Assembly: GCA_001915545.1 (NCBI GenBank)
Contig: MNQS01000002.1
Coordinates: 1 to 64,000 of the forward strand
Source: Bacteroides sp. 43_108
Lineage (GTDB): Bacteria; Bacteroidota; Bacteroidia; Bacteroidales; Bacteroidaceae
DNA length: 64,000 bases
Reading direction: 5' to 3'
Under the pieces are notes generated by a model. That model did not search any database. It worked only from the letters and a program-made list of their open reading frames with translations, and was not told where the DNA came from. Below are positions 62,906 through 64,000 of this stretch, piece by piece. Within the stretch, counting starts at the first letter, position 1; each line of letters begins with the position of its first letter. The position numbers and the translations under genes were made by a program.

Positions 62906-63057
62906 ATCCCAATGAGTTTTGATGTTAATACTGAATGATTGTTCTAGCTCACATGGCAAAAGTACATCAAAACATTATACTGCAAAAGGGATAAATCCTA
63001 AACTGACGGAGAAAAAGCCTAAGCGTATTAGGGATTTTCCACATTCGAGGCAAAGGC

Positions 63058-63357
63058 TCACTTTATTCCAGACTGACGGCAGACGCGAAGTGCGATGCCC
63101 AGCCACACGATGAAAAGTGCACGCAGAAGCAGGGGCATAGACACAGGAAATACCGTCATGAGCAGAGCAAGCATGAGATTTATAAGGCATAAGGCCTGAA
63201 CAGGACTAACCTTTTCTTCGAGAATGCTGGAAAAGAATGAAGCTATAGTGACTGTCATACGCAAAGAAGATATGCGCAAACGAGATAGTGCAAGGGTACT
63301 GAATATACTGTTCTGGCAAACTGCTGTTCCGGACATTGTCATACAATCTTTCTTCAT
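63058..63357 (-). CDS. Small membrane protein, unknown
   Basis: The 99-residue product has two hydrophobic segments (about 54-70 and 72-92), a Ser-rich N-terminal half and a basic C-terminus. I recognise no family. The Ser-rich first half and lack of a clear promoter leave some doubt that it is a real gene; its strand and the gaps on both sides fit. Confidence 0.4.
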   Translation of the reverse strand: MKKDCMTMSGTAVCQNSIFSTLALSRLRISSLRMTVTIASFFSSILEEKVSPVQALCLINLMLALLMTVFPVSMPLLLRALFIVWLGIALRVCRQSGIK

Positions 63358-63444
63358 AACTGCTGAGATTTATTAGTTAAACTTTACATGTGCAAAGTAA
63401 GGAGCAGTCAGTGTCAGAATACGGCAAAAACGCAGTAATTTTTA

Positions 63445-64000
63445 CTATTCGAGGATGGATTCTGTTAATTTACGTAAATATTCAATCATATAGTTCTTGA
63501 AATCATCAGAATCGACAATACGTATGTCTTCCATCAGACCTGCGACAAAACGGCCTAATCCCTGATAGCTGCAGACCTGCAGGGAAATCAACCAATGGCG
63601 GTCATCGACAATCACAAAATCCTTTTTATATACAGGATATTCTTCCATTAGGAGGTTTGCAGAAAATAATCCCATGAGAAGTTTGACACGAAACCGTTTC
63701 TCGCCCGAAAAGCCGAATATGTCGGTAAAATATTCCATGTGAGAAGAAGTGTATTCCCATTTTTCGGGCAAGACTGTGACACCTCCACGTATACGGGAAA
63801 TCTTGAAGGTCTTGTTTTTGGAGCTGGCAATCTCGAAACACCGCACCTCGGAATCGTTCATCAACAGACGGAACGGCTCGACAATGCGGTCGGATACGAC
63901 TCCGCTATGCGGCGAAAAATAATCGTGCATGACAATCTTGCGCTTTCCGACAATGGCTTCATGTATAGCTTCGACATTAGCAGACAGCAGAGGATTTACC
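63445..64000 (-). CDS. WYL-domain protein (partial, runs off the right edge)
   Basis: The frame is open from the stop at 63445 to the end of the window, 185 codons; an internal ATG at 63930 is not the start. The visible part is a WYL-type ligand-sensing domain (EAIVGKRKIVMHDYFSP, VVSDRIVEPFRLLMND, SKNKTFKISRI) and its C-terminal extension (HWLISLQVCSYQGLGRFVAGLMEDIRIVDSDDFKNYMIEYL). In full-length relatives a winged helix lies upstream, making these transcriptional regulators that respond to nucleotides or DNA damage and often guard mobile or defence loci. The DNA-binding half is outside the window. Confidence 0.8.
   Translation of the reverse strand, partial: VNPLLSANVEAIHEAIVGKRKIVMHDYFSPHSGVVSDRIVEPFRLLMNDSEVRCFEIASSKNKTFKISRIRGGVTVLPEKWEYTSSHMEYFTDIFGFSGEKRFRVKLLMGLFSANLLMEEYPVYKKDFVIVDDRHWLISLQVCSYQGLGRFVAGLMEDIRIVDSDDFKNYMIEYLRKLTESILE

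Overview
The window looks like a chromosomal stretch from a Bacteroidales bacterium, most likely a Prevotella-like member of the Prevotellaceae (inference). The reasons are: promoters of the Bacteroidetes type (TTTG, about 19 bases, TAnnTTTG) in front of several genes; no obvious Shine-Dalgarno sites; many lipoproteins and TPR proteins; an 11-gene-type respiratory complex I operon with fused NuoCD and no NuoE, F or G; and a secreted lyase with a Prevotella-like C-terminal tail.

Layout. 0.2-4.5 kb (minus strand): an AT-rich accessory block with two lipoproteins, one of them alpha/beta-hydrolase-like, and an O-antigen-ligase-type protein split by a frameshift. 5.2-5.7 kb: ridA. 5.8-8.7 kb: a LytTR response regulator with its TPR-containing LytS-type kinase, whose first 70 or so codons are in another frame. 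8.7-10.7 kb: EamA transporter, DUF3109 protein, cupin. 10.8-17.1 kb: hisS and sufS-D-C-B. 17.2-22.9 kb: cvpA, then infB, nusA and rimP, whose leader carries a terminator-like hairpin. 23.0-26.7 kb: TPR protein, ArsR-type regulator with a candidate operator, ferritin, ATP-grasp-like protein. 26.9-31.2 kb: pyrH, TPR protein, frr, rsgA and an acetyltransferase. 31.2-41.0 kb: xerD, aroQ, pyk, O-methyltransferase, rbfA, a LolC/E-type permease, a highly codon-biased TPR lipoprotein, a cysteine-less thioredoxin-fold lipoprotein and comM. 41.0-45.6 kb: a divergent pectinesterase-family protein and a large alginate-lyase-superfamily polysaccharide lyase. Then tRNA-Asn, a PfkB kinase, an S41 protease, a small membrane protein and gpmI. 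51.3-61.2 kb (minus strand): nuoA-B-CD-H-I-J-K-L-M-N. The right edge holds small secreted or membrane proteins of unknown function and a WYL-domain protein that runs off the window.

The most unusual signal is a dispersed intergenic element. At four places (4975, 24375, 42500, 61904) three GAGCGCTC-like boxes sit exactly 22 bp apart. The outer boxes are (near-)palindromic or mutually complementary, and the middle box has lost its last two bases. I do not recognise it as a described repeat. Two genes (the ligase and the sensor kinase) are each split at a short A run, and adding one A would repair either; this could be real inactivation or consensus errors.
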